DNA from: Euryarchaeota archaeon UBA121
GTDB taxonomy: Archaea > Thermoplasmatota > Poseidoniia > Poseidoniales > Thalassarchaeaceae
Assembly (NCBI GenBank): GCA_002499865.1
Contig: DANL01000060.1
Location: 1-60,439, forward strand
Length of the DNA stretch: 60,439 nucleotides
Reading direction: 5' to 3'
Shown: positions 44,702-55,100 of the stretch, piece after piece
How positions within the stretch are numbered: position 1 is the first letter of the stretch
Layout: each line of letters begins with the position of its first letter
Notes under the pieces: generated by a model
Told to the model about the DNA's origin: nothing
Seen by the model: the letters and a program-made list of their open reading frames with translations, nothing else
Databases searched by the model: none
Made by a program: the position numbers and the translations under genes

Positions 44702-45454
44702 CTATTTGTGATTGCCCTCAATCCAATGCTCAATATTAGTTTGAGAGTAGATATGCTTATTTTCATATCTAATAGGTACAGAAGTACCATGCATTTCTTC
44801 CCACGCTCTTCTCACAGTAGACCATGTCCACCTCAGACAGTCATGAGGATTTTCTCCTGAAATCAACTCATTTATTGAGGACCTAGTTTTTGGATCAGAA
44901 GGATATCCGGAACCCAGATCAATACCAATATCATTGGATAATTTTTGCATGGCATTATCCCTAGTTACCTTTGCCACTATGCTGGACGCGGCAACCAATG
45001 AATTAGACGAGTCCATTGAGTGCTCAGATATTATCCTCCAGTCACTCCATGAAGGTCCCAATTTTGATTTTACATTGTTTCCAAATCTCTCCTGATTTAC
45101 ATCACATGCATCTAAAAAAATACTTCCTGGGTCATTATTGTCATTGGAATTTTTAATTGCTTCAGAAAATAAAGTCACTTCGAGATCATTCAGATTAGAA
45201 ACAGAACTATTGTGATCTATCCTGAAAGGTTCACACTCAACAATCCCTATGTTCCAATTCCTCTCAATTGCCTCCTCACGAATAAATTTGTAGATTTTAT
45301 CTCTCTTACTCTTGGATAGGGTCTTGGAGTCCCTCGCTCCGATTTCTTCCAGAACGTGACAATCACTTGAAGGAATAGATATCGCACATACTATCAAAGG
45401 CCCAATTACTGGCCCCCTGCCAGCTTCATCAACACCTATGGAGTACTCGCTCAT
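44702..45454 (-). CDS. rnhB: Ribonuclease HII
   Basis: 250 aa. It cuts the RNA strand of RNA-DNA hybrids and single ribonucleotides in DNA. The active site starts with D9 and E10 in SIGVDEAGRGPVIGPL, followed by the conserved Asp in SIFLDACDVN and the block SLVAASSIVAKVTRD. Length is slightly above the archaeal norm of about 210-230. Its ATG overlaps the TGA of the upstream lipoprotein gene by four bases (ATGA at 45451-45454), which points to translational coupling with a protein of unrelated location. Confidence 0.97.
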   Translation of the reverse strand: MSEYSIGVDEAGRGPVIGPLIVCAISIPSSDCHVLEEIGARDSKTLSKSKRDKIYKFIREEAIERNWNIGIVECEPFRIDHNSSVSNLNDLEVTLFSEAIKNSNDNNDPGSIFLDACDVNQERFGNNVKSKLGPSWSDWRIISEHSMDSSNSLVAASSIVAKVTRDNAMQKLSNDIGIDLGSGYPSDPKTRSSINELISGENPHDCLRWTWSTVRRAWEEMHGTSVPIRYENKHIYSQTNIEHWIEGNHK

Positions 45455-47541
45455 ATCTCCAAGTCAAAGTCAGAAGGGACTTGATTATCACTGACATTTT
45501 CTTCAGAAAAAGAGTCCTTTTCATCAATATCTAAGATTATATTGTCAGGATGAAGAATGTCCTGTTCCTCGAGTATGCCTGCTATTCTTAGTGCCTCTTC
45601 CATGTCGGAGTCCTCCTTGGAACGATCTAATAACTCACTAGCTTCGTTAACTATGTTCTTATCAACCGAATTAAAACCCTCACTCTGTGGCCTACCTTCT
45701 TTACCAAAGAAATCTTTCTCAAATTTCCCAATATCGATTTTAGGACTTTCAATAGTCTCTGTAACCGGGCTTCTCTTCCTTACAAATTTTTCAATCCAAT
45801 CATCGCCTTCCGAAATAATATGTTCTTTCTCACGGGGATTGCCTATTTTCAAAGCCCATACAACTCCAAACATCCCCGTGATTACTACAATCATTATCAT
45901 AACAGGCTCTAACCAAGTGTTTAGAAGAGGAATAATCCAATCTTCCTCAAGAGGCAATTCTTCATCCCCCGGCAGGACCTCTCCCTGGATTATTACTGGA
46001 ATGGAATCAATAAAAAATATACTAGGCTCTAAGAAAGACCTCATTTCTAAAGTAAGGTTTGCCATAGTTTCAGTCGGAGCCGATTCAGGGACTTTCATCC
46101 ATCCAATAACGTCAACGGAATCATTCACATTTACGGGATATATCTCCAAATATCTAGTTGATTCCGAGACGATTATAGTGGAAAGAGAATCTGAAATTGT
46201 AATTCCAAAATCAGTCAAAACACTTGAATCAATAGATGCAGTAAAGCCATCAACTCCATTACCGAGGTTAGTCATTGTCCATATGGCCGTCAAGTTATTA
46301 TCCTCATTTATTTGATATGACATTTCCATTTCCCATGAGTATATGGTTCCAGAATTGAGATTGAAAATGACATTACCGGGAGACCATTCACCAATCTTTA
46401 GATTGATAGTAACTTCAGCAAATAAATCGGAGGAAGAACCCTCAATAATATTACATGAAATGGTCATAGTTTCTGACGAAGAGCCTGGCTGAAGAGAAAA
46501 TACATCATTTCGATAATCAATAGTTGCCCATTCTGGAATATCGATAACATCCAAGCTAAACTGCGAATCACTATCTCCAGTGTTCGTAACAACAACCTCA
46601 ATTTCACAATAATCTCCAGGAATTACCTCTGCCATAGTACAACCATCCTGTGTTATGGATATTGTACCGCCAATTCTAGGTACTATGTTTACGATATGGG
46701 ATACGGAGGAGATAGTCTCTGGTGATGCAGGACTAGAAACCCGTATTTCAAAATCTAAAGCGCCTTCAACATCTCCCGGAGAGAATATCTGGACCATGAT
46801 AACTCCTGTTGAGTTAGGGTAGAGGTCTGAAACCCTCCAGCTCTCGATTATCGAAGCACTCCAGTTATCTATCTCGAAGTAGTCTCCAGGATCTGTAATC
46901 GCACTCCCATTCTCATCCAAGGCTACAATTTCAACATCAAGACTCCTAATGCTATTTCCAGTATTTCTGACCATCGTTTCTAGAGTTAGGACTCCTCCGG
47001 GTACTATCGAAGATACCCCTCCTCCCTGAACGATCTCAACACCCTCGGAATAGCCATACCTCATCGAGAAGTTATACCAGTCAAGTATTTCTCCGTGGTC
47101 TGATTCTATCGACATGCTCACTCCATGTAGGGAATTAGATAGCGGAAAACCTCCAACAACCGATGGAGAAGTAATTGAGAACTGGATCCAATAAATCTGT
47201 TCGGGTGATACGGTATATTCTCGACCAGCTTCGGGAGAGTCCTGCGAATCCCAAGATATATTCCATCCAGAAGGTCCGTTAATCGAAATAATGACGTCCG
47301 AATCTATTTCCAAATTACTACTAAAATTAACATTTATGCCGATACTTGAATCGGGATCGATTCCAAAAATTGAACCCGAGGCAGATCCAAAGGAAACCCC
47401 TTCATTAATTTCAGAAGAAGATATTTTTTTATTATCTAGTTGAATATTATCTTGCGGTGCCGATGAGCAGGCTATGAGTAAAATTAGAACCAGGGATACT
47501 CCCAATCGTATATTCACAAGCTTGCTAGTGAGGGGACCCAT
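45451..47541 (-). CDS. Surface lipoprotein with C-terminal helix and acidic cytoplasmic tail
   Basis: 696 aa from the ATG at 47541 (GTG at 47565 is an alternative). The signal ends with a lipobox (LVLILLIACSS). The extracellular part contains two or three CARDB/NPCBM-like beta-sandwich repeats (SLDVEIVALDENGSAI, CEIEVVVTNTGDSDSQFSLDV). A helix near residue 555 (PVMIMIVVITGMFGVVWAL) then puts about 125 acidic residues in the cytoplasm. Being both lipidated and C-terminally anchored is unusual. A TATA-like GAATTATTC about 15-25 nt before the ATG suggests an internal promoter. It overlaps rnhB and follows pheT by 24-48 bp. Confidence 0.82.
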   Translation of the reverse strand: MGPLTSKLVNIRLGVSLVLILLIACSSAPQDNIQLDNKKISSSEINEGVSFGSASGSIFGIDPDSSIGINVNFSSNLEIDSDVIISINGPSGWNISWDSQDSPEAGREYTVSPEQIYWIQFSITSPSVVGGFPLSNSLHGVSMSIESDHGEILDWYNFSMRYGYSEGVEIVQGGGVSSIVPGGVLTLETMVRNTGNSIRSLDVEIVALDENGSAITDPGDYFEIDNWSASIIESWRVSDLYPNSTGVIMVQIFSPGDVEGALDFEIRVSSPASPETISSVSHIVNIVPRIGGTISITQDGCTMAEVIPGDYCEIEVVVTNTGDSDSQFSLDVIDIPEWATIDYRNDVFSLQPGSSSETMTISCNIIEGSSSDLFAEVTINLKIGEWSPGNVIFNLNSGTIYSWEMEMSYQINEDNNLTAIWTMTNLGNGVDGFTASIDSSVLTDFGITISDSLSTIIVSESTRYLEIYPVNVNDSVDVIGWMKVPESAPTETMANLTLEMRSFLEPSIFFIDSIPVIIQGEVLPGDEELPLEEDWIIPLLNTWLEPVMIMIVVITGMFGVVWALKIGNPREKEHIISEGDDWIEKFVRKRSPVTETIESPKIDIGKFEKDFFGKEGRPQSEGFNSVDKNIVNEASELLDRSKEDSDMEEALRIAGILEEQDILHPDNIILDIDEKDSFSEENVSDNQVPSDFDLEI

Positions 47542-47589
47542 ATTACTTGTGCCCGAATAATTCACAGTATAATGAGCTATCTCTATGGG

Positions 47590-49344
47590 CTAGTGAACAG
47601 GGTCCTTTATCATCTTCGAAATTACATCAATATCAAACTCGCCAGCATGGATGGGTGTTCTCAAGCCGAATAAACTCATTACATCCGGCGAAACCTCTCC
47701 GAACTCTCCAATTTCATGGCCTTCAATAAGTACCATCGCCCCTCTGCCATAGATCCAGGGGCCCCTACCTTCTACTACAGGCTCAAAGGAAACCGATGAG
47801 GACGGGGCGCCTAGGTCTCTCAAAAGTGATTGAACGACTCCTTTGGCTTTTGAGAATCCAGCACCTGACTCGGCGCAAGCCCAAGAAACCCTAGTTTTGT
47901 TATCACCTCCATGAACGACCTCCCCAAGTTCGTAAACCCTCTGGGGCAACTCATGATGTCTATTTGATGCTAGCAGATTCATCAATGATGGAAATATATA
48001 CTGTCTGAGTAGTGTATGGTCAACTGTAATTGGATTAGAAATCACTGTGGCTTCGGATATAATCGGCCACCTAGTCTTCTCGAATTGATCTCTCTCATTA
48101 GAAAGAGTCAGACTCTGAATCTCTTGAAGTCCGACCGACCTCATACTCATCCTTATCCTTCTGTGCAGATTAGATGATTTTAGTGGCGAAGCATCGATAT
48201 GGACTGAAGATAAAATATCTGGCAGATTTTCATATCCAAATCCTATTGCAATATCTTCTACAATATCAACAGGATGCATGATGTCACTGCGCCATCTGGG
48301 CATGGAGAAAACATGCTCTCTTTCTCCCACCACACAGTCGGACCATCTTTCGGCCCTATCTGATCCATGAGTAATAGTCCTAGATTCCAGTAATATCCCT
48401 CCCATTCTTCGAATCGCTTCGCCAATTTCGGAATCACTGAGCTCCATACCCAGGATTTTCTCAATCAGTCTGTTTGGGACTCTGTAAGTTTTAGCCCCAA
48501 AGTTAGGAGTCACCTTTACGGAACCATCTTTATCGAATACCTCTACACTTTCGACTACACCTCCCAATTCTGATAATGATAATGAAACTAATAGGAGGCA
48601 AGTTTCACACGCTATTTCATCAAAACCCGTTACATCAATGAAGAAATCATTAGTTTCTTCACTAACCGTCGTATGATTCCCATTAATGATAGGGGGGAAC
48701 GAAATGACCTCATTATTGGAATCGAGGATAATAGGATATTTATCCAAGCCGTCCATAAGTTTCGAATACTCAATTCCTTTTGGGTGGCTATTCAGAATTT
48801 CAGAAATGCTCATTTCATTATCGGAGGCTAGTGGCTCGAAAGAAAAATCACTTGAAACGGACTCATATCTGAATGGGTGCCTTAGCTTGGATAGATCATG
48901 AACTCCGATGGATGCAAGGGACCTCTTCCTCCCAAGGGTCATGTGTAGCTTCTCTTGGTGATCCATAAGGGACTGGATGAAAGAGTCCCTCTCAGAAGCA
49001 CTGTTGCCAGTATTTACCCCCCTGACCACAGCTCCCATTATTATTGGCCTTACTCCCTCTAAATCTCCATCTACAGTTATTCTGATTCCACTGCCAGAAA
49101 CCTCTATCGAGGACTCCTCTGAATCGCCTCCCTGGAATGATCTAACTGCTTTGGCCATAGTCTCATGACTGAGAAGATCCGGGCGATCCGGAAACACCTC
49201 GATTTCAATATCATCATCATCATTTAATTCGACGGGGCAACCCATCTTAGGCAATAAATCAGACAATTCATTTTTATTATGAATCGATCCGTTGATTTCT
49301 TGAATCCTACTCATCATTGAATGACTCAAAGTAATTGTCGGCAT
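47590..49344 (-). CDS. pheT: Phenylalanyl-tRNA synthetase beta subunit
   Basis: 584 aa, the archaeal/eukaryotic form of the beta subunit. Domain order fits: a B1-like start (MPTITLSHSMMSRI), the B3/B4 editing-type region (ASIGVHDLSKLRHPFRYESV), the B5 tRNA-binding domain (TYRVPNRLIEKILGMELSDSEIGEAIRRMGG), then the catalytic-like core ending with YGRGAMVLIEGHEIGEFGEVSPDV. It pairs with PheS, which is not in the window. It starts nine bases after the GXGXG protein gene and must be cotranscribed with it; a TATA-like string overlaps its ATG but is too close to act for this gene. Confidence 0.95.
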   Translation of the reverse strand: MPTITLSHSMMSRIQEINGSIHNKNELSDLLPKMGCPVELNDDDDIEIEVFPDRPDLLSHETMAKAVRSFQGGDSEESSIEVSGSGIRITVDGDLEGVRPIIMGAVVRGVNTGNSASERDSFIQSLMDHQEKLHMTLGRKRSLASIGVHDLSKLRHPFRYESVSSDFSFEPLASDNEMSISEILNSHPKGIEYSKLMDGLDKYPIILDSNNEVISFPPIINGNHTTVSEETNDFFIDVTGFDEIACETCLLLVSLSLSELGGVVESVEVFDKDGSVKVTPNFGAKTYRVPNRLIEKILGMELSDSEIGEAIRRMGGILLESRTITHGSDRAERWSDCVVGEREHVFSMPRWRSDIMHPVDIVEDIAIGFGYENLPDILSSVHIDASPLKSSNLHRRIRMSMRSVGLQEIQSLTLSNERDQFEKTRWPIISEATVISNPITVDHTLLRQYIFPSLMNLLASNRHHELPQRVYELGEVVHGGDNKTRVSWACAESGAGFSKAKGVVQSLLRDLGAPSSSVSFEPVVEGRGPWIYGRGAMVLIEGHEIGEFGEVSPDVMSLFGLRTPIHAGEFDIDVISKMIKDPVH

Positions 49345-49353
49345 TATAGAACC

Positions 49354-50901
49354 TCAGTTTCCTAGCCACATCGGAAGGGGCCTTTCAAAACCAATTAGCC
49401 TGAGCCCACTGATTGCTGCAGTATCCATATCCTTGGCTCTCAAAATTCTCCTACCAACATTATGAAAATTTGATAATCCTGCCTCTTTCATTATTCCTAT
49501 AATCTCAGGAATAATAGTTTCTATAACTTCTGAAATTTCGTTCTCTTCATCGATCGGACCAACGACGAATGAACATCCAGAAGCCCTGACGATGATCAAA
49601 TCTTCTGCAGAGGGTTGCTTCTCAAGTTCTATCCCTATGATTCTTCCCTGGGCGTCCAATCCCATCGCTCTCGAGGCCAATCCAATCCTTGGTAATGCCG
49701 CGGCTGCTCTTCCTCCTCCGGGAGTTGCTACAGAGACTATGGCACCATCTAAATCGAGATCAACCACCAACCTGAAAAGCCCCTCTATCCTATCAGCTCC
49801 ATCTCTCAGGAGGATTAGTGAAGAGCTACTCAGATGACTCGATAAAGAGACCAAAATAGCCTCTATCTCAGCATCATTCATCGGCGGTAAACTCTGCAAA
49901 TCTAGTACAATTCCAGAAATATCTCGGGCATTGTCTGGAAATTCTGCAAGCTCCTCCTCGCCCACTATCAATAGATCACCCTCGTTCGGCTCCGTATCAA
50001 CAATACTAGGAATCCTAGTCTTCCCGTCCGGATAAGTTAAGCCACGGGAGGTCCTAATAATCCAAGGGACTGGTAATTCCATGCCCTCCTCGTCAGATCC
50101 CACTGGAATTATGCCGATGGAGGTATCAACTATTGAGTACTCAGGAATTCTATCTGAACTTGAAGGACTAATCGCTATTCCTTCGAAGCCCTCGGATACC
50201 CATCTCTTGGGCTTTATGCTGGCCATCGAAGACTCCTTATCAGGTACCAAAACTAATGCGTCCTCTTCAAGAGAAAGGCCCAGAGGCTCTAGGAACTCCT
50301 CCAGCTCAATGACTTCTTTATCTGTAATTGATCTCATGGTTGAACCCTTCCCAGGAGGCGGACAACTACCTGCAATAATCACCCTGCCTCCCTTCATCCC
50401 TAAGCCGGGATTGGGGCCGACAGAGCCCATGACAACCAAAGTTCCTCCTGACATTCCTGAACCAGCACCAGACGAGGCTTGTCCTCTGACGACTACTATT
50501 CCATCATTCATGCCAGCACACGCATCCTTGCCAGCCGAGCCCATAACTGTCACACTTCCCCCATTCATATTCATTGCCAGTCTGTCTCCAACATCCCTCT
50601 CCACTACAACTCTACCATCAGATTGAAAGGCAGCCAGCATCGACTCGCAACTTCCCTCAATATTCAGGGTCCCCCCTCTATTCATCGCTCCAACGCACTC
50701 TCCTAAATTGCCAAGGAGAAGTACTCGAGAACCCATGGGAAGATGGGTAAGGACCCCGAAGTCACCATCTCTGGGCTTAGTGTCCCCGCCGGACCCATAG
50801 CCGATTTTTACCAAGCGATCTTTGTCCATCGCCTCAGGCAACATTCTAGCGATTTCTCTATTGAGTTTGACGCTCCTTGCGGTCTCTTCCCTCATCGCCA
50901 T
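49354..50901 (-). CDS. GXGXG-domain protein with degenerate glutamate-synthase-like barrel
   Basis: 515 aa. Residues 40-200 are a right-handed beta-helix of the GXGXG type found in glutamate synthase (GltB domain 3) and formylmethanofuran dehydrogenase subunit C (MNGGSVTVMGSAGKDACAG, MSGGTLVVMGSVGPNPGLG). The second half resembles the FMN barrel of glutamate synthase: LLRDGADRIEGLFRLVVDLDLDGAIVSVATPGGGRAA mirrors the phosphate-binding region. The cysteines for the 3Fe-4S cluster are missing and the glutaminase domain is absent. It may act with separate glutamate synthase subunits or have a new role. First gene of the minus-strand run that includes pheT. Confidence 0.7.
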   Translation of the reverse strand: MAMREETARSVKLNREIARMLPEAMDKDRLVKIGYGSGGDTKPRDGDFGVLTHLPMGSRVLLLGNLGECVGAMNRGGTLNIEGSCESMLAAFQSDGRVVVERDVGDRLAMNMNGGSVTVMGSAGKDACAGMNDGIVVVRGQASSGAGSGMSGGTLVVMGSVGPNPGLGMKGGRVIIAGSCPPPGKGSTMRSITDKEVIELEEFLEPLGLSLEEDALVLVPDKESSMASIKPKRWVSEGFEGIAISPSSSDRIPEYSIVDTSIGIIPVGSDEEGMELPVPWIIRTSRGLTYPDGKTRIPSIVDTEPNEGDLLIVGEEELAEFPDNARDISGIVLDLQSLPPMNDAEIEAILVSLSSHLSSSSLILLRDGADRIEGLFRLVVDLDLDGAIVSVATPGGGRAAAALPRIGLASRAMGLDAQGRIIGIELEKQPSAEDLIIVRASGCSFVVGPIDEENEISEVIETIIPEIIGIMKEAGLSNFHNVGRRILRAKDMDTAAISGLRLIGFERPLPMWLGN

Positions 50902-51026
50902 AGTACTCCGAGTCTAGCCAATGGTCTTCATTGTGACGGATATTTTCCATATGATGATTAACAATAGCTTCATTGAGTTATCTTGATAGAGCATCGACCA
51001 GAGGATATATTGTTCAGAGGGTTAGT
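50902..51026. promoter_or_regulatory. Divergent promoter region between the GXGXG gene and GAPDH
   Basis: GGATATATTG (51003-51012, approximately) is a TATA box about 20-24 nt before the ATG at 51027, implying a leaderless GAPDH transcript. ACTC-G-GAGT (about 50907-50915) lies near the divergent ATG at 50901. Confidence 0.45.
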
Positions 51027-52067
51027 ATGGCACGAGTGAAAGTAGCTATTAATGGGTATGGGACAATTGGAAAGAGAGTTGCGGATGCAATAGACGCACA
51101 GAATGACATGGAGATCGTGGGTGTTACCAAGACAGGTCCAAGCTTCGGTTGTGAGATGGCAGCTAAGAAGGGATTTGACCTCTATTGCACATCTGATGAC
51201 AAAGATATGATTTCTAGCTTTGAGGACTCTCGTTTTGTTTGCAAAGGGGGGCTCAAAGACTTGCTTTCCAAATCCGACGTAGTCATTGATTGCTCTCCTG
51301 GAAAAATGGGTGCCACCAATCTCAAGAAATACCAAGAGGCTGGAGTTAAGAGTATATTTCAAGGGGGCGAGAAACACTCACTAACCGGACTTTCTTATAC
51401 ATCGTGTGCAAACCACTTGGAAAATTTTGGGGCAGAAACAACCAGAGTTGTTTCTTGTAATACCACAGGCCTCTCTAGAACATTGGTGCCATTGTATGAC
51501 TTGTGCGGCTCTCTGAAGGTGGAATGTACAATGATTAGAAGAGCCGCAGATCCTGGTGACTCGAATAAAGGACCTATAAATGCCATAAAACCGGTTTTGA
51601 AGGTACCCAGCCATCACGGCCCAGACGTGATGACTGTAAAGCCAGAAATTGAGATCAACTCACTTGCAGTCGCGGTACCAACAACGATAATGCATGTCCA
51701 TGCAATCATTGCTGATCTTCCCGAGAATCACGGCCTCACCACTGAAAAAATTCTGGATATATGGAAGGGAACTCCGAGGGTTATCGTGATGAACGGTCAG
51801 GGCAATAGGATTACCACTACCGCCGAGGTAATGGAGATGGCCAGAGATATTGGGAGAAAATGGGGCGATCTGCATGAAATTTTTGTTTGGGAGGATGGAG
51901 TTAGACTAATCGGAAATAGACTATACTATTTCCAAGCAATCCACCAAGAGAGTGATGTGATTCCTGAGAATGTAGACTGTGTAAGGGCTCTAATGAAACT
52001 TGAGCAAAGCTGGACTGAAAGTGTCACGAAAACAGATCAAGCAATATCCCGTTATTACAATATTTGA
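51027..52067 (+). CDS. gap: Archaeal glyceraldehyde-3-phosphate dehydrogenase
   Basis: 346 aa from the ATG at 51027; an upstream in-frame ATG at 50973 would put the TATA box inside the gene. The start VKVAINGYGTIGKRVADAI is the Rossmann motif of the archaeal class, which is distant from bacterial GAPDH. The catalytic cysteine is in VVSCNTTGLSRTL near residue 142, and IRRAADPGDSNKGPINAI and VPSHHGPDV are family blocks. It oxidises glyceraldehyde 3-phosphate with NAD(P) and phosphate, or runs in reverse for gluconeogenesis. It stands alone, with a T-rich terminator behind. Confidence 0.96.
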   Translation: MARVKVAINGYGTIGKRVADAIDAQNDMEIVGVTKTGPSFGCEMAAKKGFDLYCTSDDKDMISSFEDSRFVCKGGLKDLLSKSDVVIDCSPGKMGATNLKKYQEAGVKSIFQGGEKHSLTGLSYTSCANHLENFGAETTRVVSCNTTGLSRTLVPLYDLCGSLKVECTMIRRAADPGDSNKGPINAIKPVLKVPSHHGPDVMTVKPEIEINSLAVAVPTTIMHVHAIIADLPENHGLTTEKILDIWKGTPRVIVMNGQGNRITTTAEVMEMARDIGRKWGDLHEIFVWEDGVRLIGNRLYYFQAIHQESDVIPENVDCVRALMKLEQSWTESVTKTDQAISRYYNI

Positions 52068-52069
52068 GC

Positions 52070-52086
52070 TTTTTCACGGCTTTTTT
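52070..52086 (+). terminator. T-rich terminator after GAPDH
   Basis: Two runs of T (52070-52074 and 52081-52086) follow the TGA at 52065-52067. Typical archaeal termination signal. Confidence 0.6.
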
Positions 52087-52146
52087 GTCGTAATTGGTTG
52101 TGATTATTGTATAATCAGCTTAGGTTAACTATCAAAAGGCCGATTA

Positions 52147-52161
52147 GGTTCCGAAGGAACC
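52147..52161 (+). promoter_or_regulatory. 6-bp inverted repeat abutting the ATG of a giant subtilase
   Basis: GGTTCC-GAA-GGAACC ends on the base just before the ATG at 52162. A TATA-like TTGTATAATC at about 52108-52117 would start transcription near 52137, so the repeat would be in a short leader. The core matches the repeat before the other subtilase gene (16162-16174). Confidence 0.55.
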
Positions 52162-55100
52162 ATGTATGCAAGGAAATCAACTTTCTTTGTCCTTACTGTT
52201 TTGTTATTTTCTTCATGGTCGGGAATGGTGTCCGCCTCTCCCCAAGGTACAGATTTCATACATTCTTCGGACTCTGATGATTATCATTTTGAGAAATGGT
52301 CGTCTCTGGAGTATGCCTTAGAGCACGCACACCAAATAAGACAAACTTCCGGACTAATTCATTCGCCATATGGGTCATTTGACCCTCTGGTGGACCAATA
52401 CCCGATCTTTGGAGAATTGAATACTGGCGATTATAGTTACTCCGATAGGCCAGTCTATGTGATCCAATCCGATAGCTCTGACTTATCGGGAATATCATCA
52501 TCAGTGGAAGAGGTAGGGGGCGTAATACTGGACTATATGCCCGATAGTGCGCTTCTGGTGAGGTTCCCCATGTATGTCAATGCCGATAATTTCTTAGATT
52601 CTCTAGCCAATGTAAGGTGGTCGGGGCAAATGCCCGATATCTGGAGGTTATCTCCTGAGATACTAGGTAACACATATTCCCCTTCATCACAATTCGATTT
52701 GCAGATTTTGCCAGCTAACGACTTAACAATTCAAGAGCTGAATTCCTTAGAGAGGGACCTATCCTTGATTTCCAATTATGATCAATCAACTAATTGCGAC
52801 TCCTGGCTATGTACGATAGACAGTGTTGACTCAATGTGGCTTCCTCTCTTATCCAAAGACTGGAGAATTCTGCATATCCAAACCACAAGCACAGCATCGG
52901 TATACAATAGTGCCGCTAGGGATATATCCGGCGTACAAGGGGCATATGAGCAATCATCAATATCTCTGGATGGAACAGGAGAGGTCATCGCTATTTCAGA
53001 CACTGGTCTGGATGAGGATCATGGAGATTTCGACGGAAGAATAAGATCCGTATACAGTCAATTTGGACCAGATAATGATAACTCGGACCTACTTAGTGGA
53101 CACGGGACTCACGTAGCCGCAACGCTCCTGGGAGACGGCTCGGGACAATCATCCGCACTTGGCATGGCCCCTGGAGCAACATTTCACATGTACACTCACG
53201 AGTCACAAAGTGGCTTTTTTGGTATTTATGGATCATTATATGGGCTATTTACACACTCATGGAATCAAAATGCTAGGATACATACCAATAGCTGGGGCAC
53301 ATCAAACTTAGGCAATTACAGTCAGACATCATCTAATGTAGATGATTTCGTAAGCGATTATCCGGGCTATATGGTCCTATTTTCTGCCGGTGATATCGGA
53401 GGCACTAATGATTCGGGAATCACCCCTCCAGGTACCTCTAAGAATGCTCTAACAGTGGGTGCTTCAACAACTGGGTCATATGGTTCAGAACCTTCAGGAA
53501 GTGTAGTTTCTTTCTCATCACAAGGATTGACCAATGATGGCAGAATCAAGCCAGAAATTGTCGCACCCGGAGTCCTCATATGCTCAGCAAGAGCGCAGGA
53601 AGCAACTCTGGTCGATGGACAATCCTGCTCCGAATTAACACATGATGACGGTACTACGCCACTTTATGCCGCAATGAATGGGACCTCAATGGCAACCCCA
53701 GTCGTTGCGGGTGCTTCCGCGCTCGTCCGACAGTTCCTTAGATCTGAAGGAATCAGTGAGCCCAGATCTGATCTGATTAGGGCAATTCTAATCAATGGGG
53801 CTGTAGATATCGGAGACAGTAATGTGCCTAATCCCTCCGAGGGATGGGGACAACTATCACTTGACAATAGCCTATTCCCAGTGTCAGAAAATGGAGTGGA
53901 AATGAACGTTATGTATGATTATTCAAGAGAGCTTTTTCCAGGTCATGGATTCACCTACACATTCGATGTAAGTCCCGGTGCAGGACTGGATGCTACTCTG
54001 GCTTGGAACGATCTAAAAGGGTCATCAGTCGCAAATCAATCAGCTTCTCGTTTAGTTAACGATCTTGATCTTTCTGTTACCGCCCCCGATGGGACAATTT
54101 ATCTTGGTAACGAATTCATATCTGGATTCAGTGTATCTGGTAACTCCGTAGACTCTCTGAATAATCTTGAAAGAGTAAAAATTCAAGATGCCTTGCCCGG
54201 TACTTGGACTGTTAGAGTAGGAAATTCAGGAGGGGATACTCAAGGCTACTCTCTGGTTTTCTCTGCAATAGCGAGTGAGATTAGTGAGGCTGATCTAACC
54301 GTTTTCGAAGGATCTCTATCTACTTCAGTGGAGAATCCTTTGCAAGGCGACACTATTCTAATTGAGGCTGCTTGGGGCAATCAAGCCACCGCTACGGCTT
54401 CACAATATAATGTGGAAATCCACGACGTGACCACTGGAAACTTATTGCACACCTCAAGACGCTCATCAATAGCAGGAGGTGGACTTGATTCACTCTCATT
54501 CCCCTACTCATTCTCATCAACAGGTGAGCACATACTCAGACTCTCGCTCGACTCATCTTCCGAGGTATACGAGTTGAATGACGAGGCCAATGGTATCAAC
54601 AATAACATAGCCGAAATAGTTGTAGAAGTTTCTCAGATAGGAGTAAGGATTACTCCTCTTCTGGAAACTGGAAATCTACCGACTAATCCTTTGGAATTTG
54701 AAGATTCAAGAACTAGAGTTATGAATCCAAGGGAGACCAATTCTGTATACTTCCCCCTCGAACTTAGAAATGAAGGAACCTCAACTATATCCGTTCAACT
54801 AAGCGTTTCTCCTGTAAATGTTGTTTCAGAGAATGGGGTCCTGCAACCACCATCCGATGAATGGTGGAAAATCCTCAATCAAACAGGACCTTGGGAACTA
54901 GGGCCGATGGGAAGCGAGGGAGATAGTATAGTGATCGAGCTAAATCTAACCGCTCATCCTCAATCTACTTCTTCGTCCCTTCCAGGCGAAGTTTATGCTC
55001 TCCCAGGTACGTTTGTAACAGACCTTAATTTGTTCGATGTAAACGCTCCCACCGTGAATAACGTAATCAGACTGGAAGCGGAGGTAGAAAGAATCGAGGG

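Noticed and set aside
45557..46315. 252-residue plus-strand frame opposite the lipoprotein gene
   Set aside because: Ser-rich shadow of the minus-strand gene, which has a signal peptide, lipobox and beta-sandwich domains.
50081..50626. 181-residue Pro/Ser-rich plus-strand frame opposite the GXGXG gene
   Set aside because: The repetitive Pro/Thr/Ser pattern is the antisense reading of Gly-rich GXGXG repeats.
50973..51026. Longer GAPDH reading from 50973
   Set aside because: The extra 18 residues precede the conserved Rossmann start and would contain the TATA box and predicted transcription start.
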